Source of the DNA: Wenzhouxiangella sediminis
GTDB taxonomy: Bacteria; Pseudomonadota; Gammaproteobacteria; Xanthomonadales; Wenzhouxiangellaceae
NCBI RefSeq assembly: GCF_003410055.1
Contig: NZ_QUZK01000045.1
Span: 1-43,365 of the forward strand
Direction: 5' to 3'
Length of the DNA: 43,365 bases
The position numbers and the translations under genes were made by a program. The notes under the pieces are model-generated. The model had not been told where the DNA came from, did not search any database, and saw nothing but the letters and a program-made list of their open reading frames with translations. Of this stretch, positions 27,609 through 36,423 are shown in pieces (within the stretch, counting starts at the first letter, position 1; each line of letters starts with the position of its first letter).

Positions 27609-28544
27609 ATGACAGGGGATCCCGATGAAATGACAGAACCCGTCGACAGGCAACTCCCAAATTTTTTCCTAGTGGGCGCACCTAAATGTGGAACAACGTC
27701 GCTGGCGAGCTGGTTGAATGAGCACTCTGCCGTTTTTATGTGCAAGCCCAAGGAGCCGTTTTTCTTCAGCCGCGACATCCAGTCACCACGTGCTGCAGAA
27801 AGCTGGAGCGACTACAGGCGCCTTTTTAAAGGAGCGCAACCTGGCCACCTTGCAATCGGTGAGGCGTCGACTACATATCTTCGAAGCCAGGTAGCAGTGC
27901 CAGCCATTCTGGAGCGTGTGCCTTCTGCGCGATTTGTTGTTTGCGTACGAAACCCCGTGGAAATGGTATCTTCCGTTCACGGACAACTGATTCGAAGCGG
28001 GCGGGAGGATGTCTATGATCTACGCAAGGCTTGGAACCTACAAGGTGCCCGCCGTGCCGGCCAGGCCCTTCCCCCACTCACCACTGAGGTTGGGGATCTA
28101 CTCTACGGCGAGGTATGTGCTCTAGGTACACAGTTGAAGCGACTCTTAAAATATGTTGATCGTGCTCAAGTGCTGGTGCTTTTTCTCGATGATCTCCGGC
28201 AAAAGCCGGATCGAGTCTGGAGTACATTAACTTCATTTCTCGGTATCCCTCATGACGGACGTCAGACATTCTCGAAGAAGAATGAACGCAGGATTCCAAG
28301 GTCGATGAGGCTCACTCGGTTCGTTGCACTGGCCCACCGGACTAAGAACTGGCTAATGCCTAGACGCACCTTGGGAATTGGACCATGGCTGAGAGAAGCA
28401 CTCGTCCGCGCACCGAGTGAAAGTGAATTTTGTATTCCAGACGACCTTCGCCGCGAGTTGAGATTATTCTTCGAACCGGAAATCACAATGCTTGAGGATC
28501 TTACTGACAAGAATCTGTCGAGTTGGCGTCGAAACGACAAATGA
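27609..28544 (+). CDS. PAPS-dependent sulfotransferase
   Basis: It has 311 residues from ATG 27609; ATG 27630 (MTEPVDRQLPNFF) is an alternative, and neither has a strong ribosome site. The 5'-phosphosulfate loop is LVGAPKCGTTSLASWL (PKCGTTS at 25-31). The 3'-phosphate site is VVCVRNPVEMVSSVH (Arg114, Ser121). GEASTTYL and a KPKEPFFFSRD segment are typical of bacterial heparan-type sulfotransferases. It is clearly paralogous to the next gene (shared PKCGTTS, GEA-T-YL, VAVP-IL, RRIPRS), so the two arose by tandem duplication and then diverged. The acceptor is unknown. Confidence 0.9.
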   Translation: MTGDPDEMTEPVDRQLPNFFLVGAPKCGTTSLASWLNEHSAVFMCKPKEPFFFSRDIQSPRAAESWSDYRRLFKGAQPGHLAIGEASTTYLRSQVAVPAILERVPSARFVVCVRNPVEMVSSVHGQLIRSGREDVYDLRKAWNLQGARRAGQALPPLTTEVGDLLYGEVCALGTQLKRLLKYVDRAQVLVLFLDDLRQKPDRVWSTLTSFLGIPHDGRQTFSKKNERRIPRSMRLTRFVALAHRTKNWLMPRRTLGIGPWLREALVRAPSESEFCIPDDLRRELRLFFEPEITMLEDLTDKNLSSWRRNDK

Positions 28545-29455
28545 CCAAACCGAATTTCTTTATCCTCGGCGCACCGAAATGCGGAACGACTTCCGTGGCT
28601 ACATGGTTGTCGCAACACCCTGAAGCTTTTGTATCAAACCCAAAGGAGCCACGCTACTTTAATTCGGACTGGAAGCTGCCCTTCCGGATCTCGGATGAAG
28701 CCTCCTACGAACGACTTTTTGAAAGTGCAGCGGGGTACTCTGCCATCGGAGAAGCGACAACCGGATACCTCGTATCGGACGTCGCAGTGCCTCACATTTT
28801 GAAGTATCGTCCAGATGCCCACTTTGTAGTCTGCTTACGGAATCCGGTTGATCTCTTTTTTTCTCTCCACGCGCAACGTCTCAAAGAAGGAATGGAGTCG
28901 TTGGCTGATCCCAAATCCGCCTGGGATGCTCAGACTGAGCGCATTCAAGGCAAGGCCATCCCCGTCGGTTGTCCAGAGCCGAAGTTGCTCCATTACGACC
29001 GCTATTGTCGATTGGGGACGCAGATGGAGCGACTGCTCGAGCAGATTGAGCGCCCCCGCCTCCACGTTCTGTTTATCGAGGATCTAAATGATAACGCAAA
29101 CAGGGCTTATAGGCGGCTATGCACTTTTCTAGGCTTACAGCCCTATTCCCTACCCGAGTACAGACCGAGAAATCGCCGCAGCATTCCGAGATCTTTGCTA
29201 TTAGCGCAGCTATTGCGTGTATCTGGGGTTCTCAAAAGGCGAGTTGGACTTCCACCACTGGGCATAGGAGAGCGCATCCGAAATTTGAATCAAAGAGATT
29301 CAAGAATTGCAGTCGAGCCACGGTTCCGCAGTCTACTGGTTGAACACTTCTCCGACGAAGTTACACGCTTGGAACGGCTATTGTCGCGAGATCTTTCGCA
29401 TTGGCGCGAAGTCAGATCAGGTCCAGCTCTTCCTTATACTTCTCCTGATGAATGA
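28541..29455 (+). CDS. PAPS-dependent sulfotransferase, paralogue of the preceding gene
   Basis: It has 304 residues from ATG 28541, which overlaps the upstream stop as ATGA; the longer frame is rejected. FFILGAPKCGTTSVATWL (PKCGTTS at 12-18) binds the 5'-phosphosulfate, and VVCLRNPVDLFFSLH (Arg100, Ser108) the 3'-phosphate. The NPKEPRYFNSD and GEATTGYL segments parallel those of the preceding enzyme. Divergence after the PAPS-binding half suggests a different acceptor position. Tight coupling implies joint expression. Confidence 0.9.
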   Translation: MTKPNFFILGAPKCGTTSVATWLSQHPEAFVSNPKEPRYFNSDWKLPFRISDEASYERLFESAAGYSAIGEATTGYLVSDVAVPHILKYRPDAHFVVCLRNPVDLFFSLHAQRLKEGMESLADPKSAWDAQTERIQGKAIPVGCPEPKLLHYDRYCRLGTQMERLLEQIERPRLHVLFIEDLNDNANRAYRRLCTFLGLQPYSLPEYRPRNRRSIPRSLLLAQLLRVSGVLKRRVGLPPLGIGERIRNLNQRDSRIAVEPRFRSLLVEHFSDEVTRLERLLSRDLSHWREVRSGPALPYTSPDE

Positions 29456-30479
29456 TCGGCTAGATGGGCCCGCCATGAACGACCTGCGGGTAACACAGTT
29501 TTCTCGGCGAAAAAGCTCCAGCACCTTCAGCATTGAGCGCGTATTTTCTGACGTCCGAAACGCAATGCCTGCGCATGTGATCGTGCGCGACGTGCGCAAT
29601 GCTAATTTTTCCAAAGGCGCCATCCCTCGCCTTCGAGACGCCTGGGCCGCCCGTCGGCACGCTGGACATGTAAACCATATCACTGGAGACGTACATTATC
29701 TCAGCTATTTTTTGCCCAAACGGCACACGATCCTCACCGTGCACGATACGCTATTTGTTGAGCGAGCTCGAGGGATAAAGCGGCTCTTGTTATGGTTTTT
29801 TTGGCTATGGCTTCCAATTAGACGCTGTCAGCTTGTAACCGCAATATCTGAAGAAAGCAAACGGCGAGTCCTTCAACTCGTCAGGACTGAACCTGAACGC
29901 ATTAAGGTTATACCTGATCCCGTCTCGCCCACCTTCAATCCTTGTGAGCCAAATAGACTCACAGGAGCATTCCGTTTGCTGCACGTCGGAACAAAGCCAA
30001 ACAAGAACCTGGAGCGAATTATTTCGGCGCTCGAGGGGCTTGATATAGAGTTAACAATAATTGGGCGGTTGAATGATGTTCAACGACAGCTACTGGTGAA
30101 GCACCGCGTTTCGCATCGGCCATTGGCAAACTTGGACGAAGAACGATTGCACAGCGAGTACTGCCGATCAGACGCTCTTATTTTTGTCTCGCTTGACGAA
30201 GGGTTTGGTTTGCCCATCCTTGAAGCGCAGGCGACCGGCAGGCCAGTCATTACCAGCGGAAAGCCTCCCATGGATGAGGTTGCTGGGGACGGCGCTTTGT
30301 TTGTTAACCCAAAGAATGTTGCTGAAATACGAGCGGGCGTTGAACAACTGATGCACAATGCCGAACTGCGCTCAACCTTGGTAACCTCCGGATACAAGAA
30401 CGTGGAAAAATACAAGGCAGAGAGTATTGCTGCTGCTTATGCAAGTCTCTATCAAAGTGTCTGGATTCAAGCCCAGTGA
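29448..30479 (+). CDS. GT4-type glycosyltransferase
   Basis: Retaining GT-B enzyme, probably adding a sugar to the lipid-linked unit at the cytoplasmic face. It has 343 residues from ATG 29448, overlapping the sulfotransferase end by 8 bases; ATG 29475 (MNDLRVTQFSRRK) is an alternative that looks more native. ITGDVHYLSYFLP and TVHDTLFVERARG are N-terminal-domain motifs. LLHVGTKPNKNLERII begins the second domain, and SLDEGFGLPILEAQATGRPV is the Ex7E nucleotide-sugar site. The donor sugar cannot be read from sequence. Confidence 0.9.
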   Translation: MNDRLDGPAMNDLRVTQFSRRKSSSTFSIERVFSDVRNAMPAHVIVRDVRNANFSKGAIPRLRDAWAARRHAGHVNHITGDVHYLSYFLPKRHTILTVHDTLFVERARGIKRLLLWFFWLWLPIRRCQLVTAISEESKRRVLQLVRTEPERIKVIPDPVSPTFNPCEPNRLTGAFRLLHVGTKPNKNLERIISALEGLDIELTIIGRLNDVQRQLLVKHRVSHRPLANLDEERLHSEYCRSDALIFVSLDEGFGLPILEAQATGRPVITSGKPPMDEVAGDGALFVNPKNVAEIRAGVEQLMHNAELRSTLVTSGYKNVEKYKAESIAAAYASLYQSVWIQAQ

Positions 30480-31642
30480 ATGTTTTGCACATAGTAGCAG
30501 GACTACATCCCGAGAGTGGCGGCCCATCGCGGACAGTTGTTCAACTTTCTGACACTTTGGCAGAAATGCCCGGGTTGGCAGTCCAATTGGTTAGCCAGGG
30601 CCGGCCGGGCGATCCCCAAGTAGTTTCTGCACAGGCGGGGGTGTCCCGGCACATCGGCTTGGGAAGCCGACGAATTTCCGCAGGGCTTGCATTGCCCGGC
30701 CGAAGAGCGCTACATGATGCGATTGCGACCAATCCCCCACACCTGATGCACAATCATGGGATCTGGAGTCCGTTGAACCACTGGGCTGCGCGTGTTGCCA
30801 AGGATAAAGACATTCCGTTGCTGGTTCAGCCTCGAGGCATGCTGGAACCTTGGGCACTAGCCTGGCGCAGCTGGAAGAAAAAGCTCGCCCTGTGGGCATA
30901 CCAGCGGCGCGACCTCGAAAGTGCCAGCGTTCTCGTCGCGACCGCAGAGCAGGAAGCGGAGGGTCTCCGATGGCTCGGTCTTCGGCAACCGATTGCCGTG
31001 ATACCCAATGGCGTTGAGTTTGATTTCGCTTCGGCGCCTAGACAGCAGCACGAGAGGACAGGTTTAACAACGCCACGCAGGGCCCTGTTCCTGAGTCGCA
31101 TTCACCCAAAAAAAGGGTTGTTGAACTTACTCGAAGCCTGGGCCTCCCTCGATTCGCCAGACTGGGTCCTTCAGCTCGCCGGACCGGACGAAGGTGGTCA
31201 CTTGGCTGAAGTGCAACAAAGCATATCAGCCCTTGGTCTACAGAACCGAGTTCAATACCTAGGATCTATTGACGATAAGAACAAATCGACAGTTTATGAG
31301 GCGGCGGATCTCTTCATTTTACCGAGCTTCAGCGAGAACTTCGGAGTTGTGGTAGCTGAGGCGCTCTCTCACGGCTTGCCGGTAATCGCGACACATGGCA
31401 CCCCTTGGCAGGGCCTAGAACTGCATCGATGTGGTTGGTGGGTAGAGCCCACAGTGAACGAGTTGGCTTCAGCACTGCGAGATGCATTCTCGAAGGATCC
31501 CGGGGAACTGTATGAGATGGGAGCTCGTGGGCGCGAGTATGCACTCGAGTTCGAGTGGGACAGCATTGCGCGCCAGACCGCAGATGTCTATCGCTGGATT
31601 CTTGGGGAGATGGGGCGTCCGGGGTGCGTGCATCTTGACTAA
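30476..31642 (+). CDS. GT4-type glycosyltransferase
   Basis: GT-B glycosyltransferase of 388 residues. It starts at GTG 30476, overlapping the upstream stop as GTGA. VLHIVAGLHPESGGPSRTV is the N-terminal glycine-rich loop; HNHGIWSPLNHWA and LVQPRGMLEPWAL resemble WcaI/EpsF-like enzymes that act in colanic-acid-type pathways. The donor-binding part includes FLSRIHPKKGLLNLL and PSFSENFGVVVAEALSHGLPV (two overlapping pieces; E and E of Ex7E). It is followed by a WcaF-like acetyltransferase with a 15-base gap. Confidence 0.92.
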   Translation: MNVLHIVAGLHPESGGPSRTVVQLSDTLAEMPGLAVQLVSQGRPGDPQVVSAQAGVSRHIGLGSRRISAGLALPGRRALHDAIATNPPHLMHNHGIWSPLNHWAARVAKDKDIPLLVQPRGMLEPWALAWRSWKKKLALWAYQRRDLESASVLVATAEQEAEGLRWLGLRQPIAVIPNGVEFDFASAPRQQHERTGLTTPRRALFLSRIHPKKGLLNLLEAWASLDSPDWVLQLAGPDEGGHLAEVQQSISALGLQNRVQYLGSIDDKNKSTVYEAADLFILPSFSENFGVVVAEALSHGLPVIATHGTPWQGLELHRCGWWVEPTVNELASALRDAFSKDPGELYEMGARGREYALEFEWDSIARQTADVYRWILGEMGRPGCVHLD

Positions 31643-31657
31643 CAGCCATAGGAGACC

Positions 31658-32245
31658 ATGAGCAGGGTCCGCCTCAAACACCATCATATTTCCACGCGCA
31701 ATAGAGCCGCACGCGTTGTTTGGCAGCTCGTTTGGTTGCTACTCTTTCGCCCAACACCCCGGGTGATGCACAAGTGGCGTCAATTCCTGCTCCGACTGTT
31801 TGGCGCACGAATCGCCGGGCCGTCCTATGTTTACCCGTCTGCGCGTATTTGGGCGCCTTGGAATCTAGAGCTTGGAGAGCATGCCACCATAGGTGAGAAT
31901 GTGGACTGTTACTCGGTTGCAAAGATACGCATAGGCGCCTATTCCACCGTCAGTCAATACAGCTTCCTGTGCTCTGCCAGCCATGATTTCCGCGACCCTG
32001 CTATTCTCCGGGGCCCTGAAATGCCACTGGTAGCGGCACCAATAACGATCGGCGAACGGGCTTGGGTTACCGCCGATGTTTTTGTGGCACCGGGCGTCAC
32101 AATTGGTGACGGCGCGGTCATACTAGCGCGATCTACAGTAGTCGAAGACGTTCCCGCATGGACGGTGATGGGGGGGAATCCGGCAGCACCGCAGGGCCCG
32201 CGCAAGCTCCGTTCTTCTACCCGCAGAGAGGATCTTCCAGAGTGA
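31658..32245 (+). CDS. WcaF-like hexapeptide acetyltransferase
   Basis: Likely O-acetylates a sugar of the repeat unit using acetyl-CoA. It has 195 residues. After a basic and hydrophobic N-terminus comes a left-handed beta-helix of hexapeptide repeats (LELGEHATIGENVDCYSVAK, IRIGAYSTVSQ, ITIGERAWV, VTIGDGAVILA). CSASHDFRDP contains the catalytic His of this family. It closely resembles colanic-acid acetyltransferases of the WcaF type in length and motif order. Its stop overlaps the GTG start of the next gene as GTGA. Confidence 0.9.
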   Translation: MSRVRLKHHHISTRNRAARVVWQLVWLLLFRPTPRVMHKWRQFLLRLFGARIAGPSYVYPSARIWAPWNLELGEHATIGENVDCYSVAKIRIGAYSTVSQYSFLCSASHDFRDPAILRGPEMPLVAAPITIGERAWVTADVFVAPGVTIGDGAVILARSTVVEDVPAWTVMGGNPAAPQGPRKLRSSTRREDLPE

Positions 32246-32943
32246 ACTTTTCATCGCCATTTTTTGTGAAACTTCGAGCCGTAACCCGACGCCTTGGCCT
32301 GAACCGGCTTGCAGCGAGTGTGCTGTTTCGCGGAGACTACGAAGATCGCTTTGGCCCACGGCTGCTCGATGAGATTAGAGCATCTGATACGGTTTGGGAT
32401 GTGGGGGCGAACGTAGGGCTCTACACATCACAGTTTGCGCAGCGTGCTGGGGACGATGGACGGGTCGTGGCGTTCGAACCGGTACCAGCGTGCTTCTCAG
32501 CTCTGGAGAAGGTAGCGATTGAGAGAAGAATAATCCATCCGGTGAATGCTGCCTTAGGCGCGGAAGATGGCTATTTGACAATGGCGCTGGAACCAGACGC
32601 GCTGGCGGCCACCCATAGAGTGGTAGAGGAGACGGGTGAGCGCGGCGATGGCGCGTTCGCCCAAGTACCTGTCCGTTCCGGCGAAGGCTATGCGGCACAG
32701 CACCCGGATTTCTTTCCCAATGTCATAAAGATTGACGTCGAGGGATTCGAAGGCGAGGTTTTCCAAGGCCTGAGAGCACTTCTCGACGACAAAAGGCTTC
32801 GTTGCATCGGAATTGAAATGCATTTTGGATTGTTGCAGCAGCGAGGAGAGTCGGACACACCCAGGAAACTTGAAGATGAGTTGAAAGAGCATGGCTTTCG
32901 GCTCGAGTGGACGGACCCCTCACATTTGCTCGCGCTTCGCTAG
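32242..32943 (+). CDS. FkbM-family methyltransferase
   Basis: SAM-dependent O-methyltransferase, likely acting on a sugar hydroxyl. It has 233 residues from GTG 32242 (GTGA overlap); the longer frame from 32158 overlaps the acetyltransferase by almost 90 bases and is not needed. VWDVGANVGLYTSQFA is SAM motif I, VVAFEPVPACFSALE motif II, and NVIKIDVEGFEGEVFQGL is the FkbM hallmark. It lies in a decoration block with an acetyltransferase and sulfotransferases. Confidence 0.9.
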   Translation: MNFSSPFFVKLRAVTRRLGLNRLAASVLFRGDYEDRFGPRLLDEIRASDTVWDVGANVGLYTSQFAQRAGDDGRVVAFEPVPACFSALEKVAIERRIIHPVNAALGAEDGYLTMALEPDALAATHRVVEETGERGDGAFAQVPVRSGEGYAAQHPDFFPNVIKIDVEGFEGEVFQGLRALLDDKRLRCIGIEMHFGLLQQRGESDTPRKLEDELKEHGFRLEWTDPSHLLALR

Positions 32944-32951
32944 ACGAAGAA

Positions 32952-33770
32952 ATGCAACGAATCTCCCTCGCAGGCACTTCACTTGACGTTTCCCGTCTGG
33001 GCTTCGGCACGGCCTCATTGCACCATCTATTGCGGAGGAAGGATCGTGAAGCGTTGCTGGGTGCGGCGTTGGACAGCGGGTTTACACACTTCGATACCGC
33101 ACGCATGTACGGGGAAGGCACGGCGGAGCGGACCCTTGGCCAATATTTGGGATCCAGGCGCCAACAGCTAACTTTGGCAACCAAGTTCGGAATCCCTGCA
33201 GATCCTTTCTTGGAGAAGGCGCCGATCCTCATTTATCCAAAGCGGGCGCTCGGGAGGGTGACTCGAAGAATTTCGCGACAGCGCGATCATAAATCTGTCC
33301 GCTGTCTCACGCGGCGATGCCTCGACGAAAGCCTCCGCTTATCGCTGCGTGCCCTGCAAACCGATTGGATCGACATCCTGTTTGTTCACGAGCCACGCCC
33401 AGAAGATCGCGAATCGCTGCTCGCTCTTGCTGAACACTTGGACCGCGTTCGAAAGTCCGGAATGGTACGTTACCTGGGACTTGCAGGGAAGGCGACTGAC
33501 TGCGTGGAGATCGCGAATAGTGTGGAGGGGTTGTTTGATGTACTTCAGGTCGAAGATACGCTGGAGAATCATGAGGCGGACACACTTGGCCAGGCCGGCA
33601 AGCCCTTGCAGATCACTTACGGCTATTTGCGCAGAGCCGAGCACGTTCCCCGTTACGTCGGAGCTGGTGACTTGGTCAAGCGGGCACTTGCTAGAAACGC
33701 TCATGGATGTGTGCTGGTATCTAGCCGCAATCCCGAACGTGTGCGCGCGCTTGCCAGGTGCGCAGCATAG
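32952..33770 (+). CDS. Aldo/keto reductase
   Basis: NAD(P)H-dependent oxidoreductase with TIM-barrel fold. It has 272 residues from ATG 32952 (GAAGAA upstream). The catalytic tetrad is visible: Asp48 and Tyr53 in HFDTARMYG, Lys78 in LATKFG, and His in DILFVHEP. The cofactor region near the end has VLVSSRNPERV. It lies 8 bases after the methyltransferase and 18 bases before a GMC oxidoreductase; the pair could oxidise and reduce a sugar intermediate in sequence, but the substrate is unknown. Confidence 0.88.
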   Translation: MQRISLAGTSLDVSRLGFGTASLHHLLRRKDREALLGAALDSGFTHFDTARMYGEGTAERTLGQYLGSRRQQLTLATKFGIPADPFLEKAPILIYPKRALGRVTRRISRQRDHKSVRCLTRRCLDESLRLSLRALQTDWIDILFVHEPRPEDRESLLALAEHLDRVRKSGMVRYLGLAGKATDCVEIANSVEGLFDVLQVEDTLENHEADTLGQAGKPLQITYGYLRRAEHVPRYVGAGDLVKRALARNAHGCVLVSSRNPERVRALARCAA

Positions 33771-33788
33771 GTTTGGAGGCAGGAATCG

Positions 33789-35384
33789 ATGCTTCATGAC
33801 TTGGTAAAACTGACCGAAGCAGCGCCTGTCCAAAGAAAGGCCCAAATATGCATTATCGGGGCCGGAACAGCAGGCTTGTTCCTGGCGCAGCGTCTTCGTC
33901 AGCGAGGGATCCGGGTAGTACTGCTAGAAGCGGGAGGCCAGAAATCGAGCCCTCCCGAGGCTGTGGGTCAACAATGTGTGCAGCGTGGGCTCAAGTATCG
34001 TGGCGCGCAATCTGGCAGGGCTTTCGGCTTGGGCGGCACATCGGCGCTCTGGGGCGGCCAGTTCATCCCCTTGACACCCCAAGATTTCGGACCGCGGAAG
34101 GCCGTTGGTTTCGAACCCTGGCCTCTTTGTTACGACGATCTGGTGCCGTTTTTCAGCGAGGTGCGTGAAGTTCTTGGACTCTTAACACCAGGCCCGGCGC
34201 AGAAAGACGACCGCATCGAAAAACGGTTTCGACAGCTCTCGAAGCTGGATCCAGATCTTTTGTTGCGGGTGTCTGAATGGCTTCCTTTCGCCAAGCGAAA
34301 CTTCGCCCAGCTGTTCGCGCAGAAGCTTAAGGACGACCCGGAATTGGAAGTGTGGCTGAATGCCACAGTCACCGTATTGGAGGTTGAAGCCGGAGATGCT
34401 GAATCCCGCTTGCGCGAGGTTCGCGCGAAAGGACCCCACGGACAGAGCCTTCGGATTTGCGCGCAACACGTGGTGGTGAGCGCGGGCGCGCTGGAAAGCA
34501 CGCGCCTGATTCTGGAAATGAACGAAAGCGTGGCGGCGGGCGGCATGGACGAATCGTCACCACTCGGACGCCATTTTTCGGATCATTTGTCGGTAACTGC
34601 TGGCAAGTTCCGATGCGTTGATTCGCGCGGCTTCAATCATGCCATCGGGCCAGTGTTTCAGCGGGGCATCATGCGCACACCTCGGCTTGAGATCTCCCCC
34701 GCCGCACAGGCCCGGGAGGCGTTGACCAGCGCTTTCGCCCATTTCACGTTCGAGACCGATGGAACTTCAGGATTTGACCTCGTTAGGAGCTGGCTGCGCA
34801 AACGTCAGGGAGAAGCTTTAAATGAAGAGCTGACCCCGGCCAATTTAGCGAAGGCGAGCCGTGATATGGCAAAGCTTGGATTCTGGAAGACGGTCCACCG
34901 GAGACTGTGGATTCCGAATGAAGCCAATTTGTTGCTTCAAGTTGATATAGAACAAATCCCTAATTGGGAAAGCCGGCTGACCCTGGCCGATGAGCGTGAT
35001 GCCTATGGTCGCAAGCGTCTTTCGATCGATTGGCGCATCCATCCGGAAGATATGGGGGCTATTCGACAAGTAGCACACAAAGTGTCACACGCTTGGCAGA
35101 ACAGCTCTCTCTCACAAGTAGCTAATCTGGAGTTGGAGCCCCTCGACCAGATCGATGGCTTTGACTCTCTCTACGATGTCTATCACCCGACCGGAACACT
35201 GCGCATGGGCGTCAGCCCAAGAGACTCCGTAGTGGATAAGAACCTGCGCTTGTGGGGCTTTCAGAACTGCTATATCTCAAGCACTGCAGTATTTCCTTCT
35301 GCCGGTAGCGCAAACCCTGGATTTACACATCTTGCACTTACAGCACGTTTGGCAAAGCACCTTGCAGAGCGTCTCGACGCATGA
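33789..35384 (+). CDS. GMC-type flavin oxidoreductase
   Basis: FAD-dependent alcohol or sugar oxidase/dehydrogenase. It has 531 residues. CIIGAGTAGLFLAQRLRQRG (about 21-40) is the FAD dinucleotide site; GGTSALWGGQFIPL and VVSAGALESTRLIL are further GMC motifs. The C-terminus has YHPTGTLRMG with the conserved active-site His, then SAGSANPGFTHLALTARLA. No signal peptide is seen, so it acts in the cytoplasm. Within a polysaccharide locus it probably acts on a nucleotide sugar or lipid-linked sugar. It overlaps a tiny downstream ORF by four bases (ATGA). Confidence 0.88.
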   Translation: MLHDLVKLTEAAPVQRKAQICIIGAGTAGLFLAQRLRQRGIRVVLLEAGGQKSSPPEAVGQQCVQRGLKYRGAQSGRAFGLGGTSALWGGQFIPLTPQDFGPRKAVGFEPWPLCYDDLVPFFSEVREVLGLLTPGPAQKDDRIEKRFRQLSKLDPDLLLRVSEWLPFAKRNFAQLFAQKLKDDPELEVWLNATVTVLEVEAGDAESRLREVRAKGPHGQSLRICAQHVVVSAGALESTRLILEMNESVAAGGMDESSPLGRHFSDHLSVTAGKFRCVDSRGFNHAIGPVFQRGIMRTPRLEISPAAQAREALTSAFAHFTFETDGTSGFDLVRSWLRKRQGEALNEELTPANLAKASRDMAKLGFWKTVHRRLWIPNEANLLLQVDIEQIPNWESRLTLADERDAYGRKRLSIDWRIHPEDMGAIRQVAHKVSHAWQNSSLSQVANLELEPLDQIDGFDSLYDVYHPTGTLRMGVSPRDSVVDKNLRLWGFQNCYISSTAVFPSAGSANPGFTHLALTARLAKHLAERLDA

Positions 35385-35509
35385 GGGAGAAGAATGCCAA
35401 TTGGCCGCTGGCTCTTACGGATAAACTTTTCCCTGCAAATGAAGGCTCTATCGGGGATTTTCTGAAAGTCTATGACTCCCGAGCCATTGAAGCATTTGCG
35501 ACGCCGTGA
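35381..35509 (+). CDS. 42-residue ORF coupled on both sides
   Basis: Unrecognised. It starts at ATG 35381, overlapping the GMC stop as ATGA, and ends at TGA 35507-35509, overlapping the GTG start of the next glycosyltransferase as GTGA. The product begins MREKNANWPLALTDKLFP and ends RAIEAFATP, with no membrane segment or cysteine. The two-sided four-base overlaps match the style of true genes in this block and make chance less likely. Alternatives are a remnant of a larger gene or a translational relay. Confidence 0.6.
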   Translation: MREKNANWPLALTDKLFPANEGSIGDFLKVYDSRAIEAFATP

Positions 35510-36423
35510 ACCTGACTGCCATCATCCTCACGCTAAATGAAGAACAGCACCTGCCGCGCTGCCTGGAAAGCCTGCGCGACGTTACAGATAGCGTGCTGGT
35601 AGCAGACAGCTTTTCTTCGGACAGGACCGTGGCGATCGCCGAGGCTCAAGGGGCGCGGGTGGTTCAGCATCCTTTCGTGAACCACGCCCAACAGTTCAAC
35701 TGGGCCCTGGCGCAGCTGGATCCATGTACGGATTGGGTGCTGCGCATCGACGCGGACGAATATCTCACTCCCGAATTGGCGGTGGAGATTCGAGAGCGGC
35801 TGGAGGGCCTCAGGTCTGAGATAGACGGGGTGCTCCTCGAAAGGCGCATGACCTTTCAGGGTCGCATGATCCGATTCGGGGGAGTGTTCCCCGTGCAGGT
35901 GCTACGCCTGTTTCGTTACGGCCGTGGCGAGTGCGAGAATCGCTGGATGGATGAGCACATTAGAGTTTCAGGGGAAACAATCAGATTCGTTAGCGAATTA
36001 ATTGACGATAACCTCAACTCACTCACTTGGTGGATTGACAAGCACAATCGGTATGCCAATCGAGAAGCAGTGGAAATGCTAAATCTGGAGTACGGTTTCA
36101 TGCCAAGTGGCTCTGCCACTAACCTTCGGAGTGGCACGCAGGCCGGCCTCAAGCGCTGGCTTAAGGAGCGAGTGTACGCGAACTTGCCCGGCGGGGCTCG
36201 GGCGACATTTTATTTTCTCTACCGTTACATTCTCCGAGCGGGCTTTCTGGATGGACGGGCAGGCTTTGCTTTTCATTTCCTACAAGGTTTCTGGTACCGC
36301 TATCTGGTCGATGCGAAAGTGGCGGAGGTTCGGCGCCACATGGCAAACACGGGATCACCTATCCAGAAATCAATACTGGCTGTTTTAGAAATTGATGTTG
36401 GCCATCGGCCCAAGTCAGAATGA
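35506..36423 (+). CDS. GT2 glycosyltransferase (WaaE/KdtX-like)
   Basis: Inverting GT-A glycosyltransferase with 305 residues. It starts at GTG 35506. LTAIILTLNEEQHLPRCLES is the N-terminal motif, ADSFSSDRT the nucleotide site, and DAD at 82-84 the metal site. HPFVNHAQQFNWAL and GFLDGRAGFAFHFLQGFWY match the WaaE/KdtX-like group, which acts in lipopolysaccharide core or capsule assembly. A C-terminal amphipathic region may bind the membrane. It overlaps the next gene as ATGA. Confidence 0.9.
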   Translation: MNLTAIILTLNEEQHLPRCLESLRDVTDSVLVADSFSSDRTVAIAEAQGARVVQHPFVNHAQQFNWALAQLDPCTDWVLRIDADEYLTPELAVEIRERLEGLRSEIDGVLLERRMTFQGRMIRFGGVFPVQVLRLFRYGRGECENRWMDEHIRVSGETIRFVSELIDDNLNSLTWWIDKHNRYANREAVEMLNLEYGFMPSGSATNLRSGTQAGLKRWLKERVYANLPGGARATFYFLYRYILRAGFLDGRAGFAFHFLQGFWYRYLVDAKVAEVRRHMANTGSPIQKSILAVLEIDVGHRPKSE

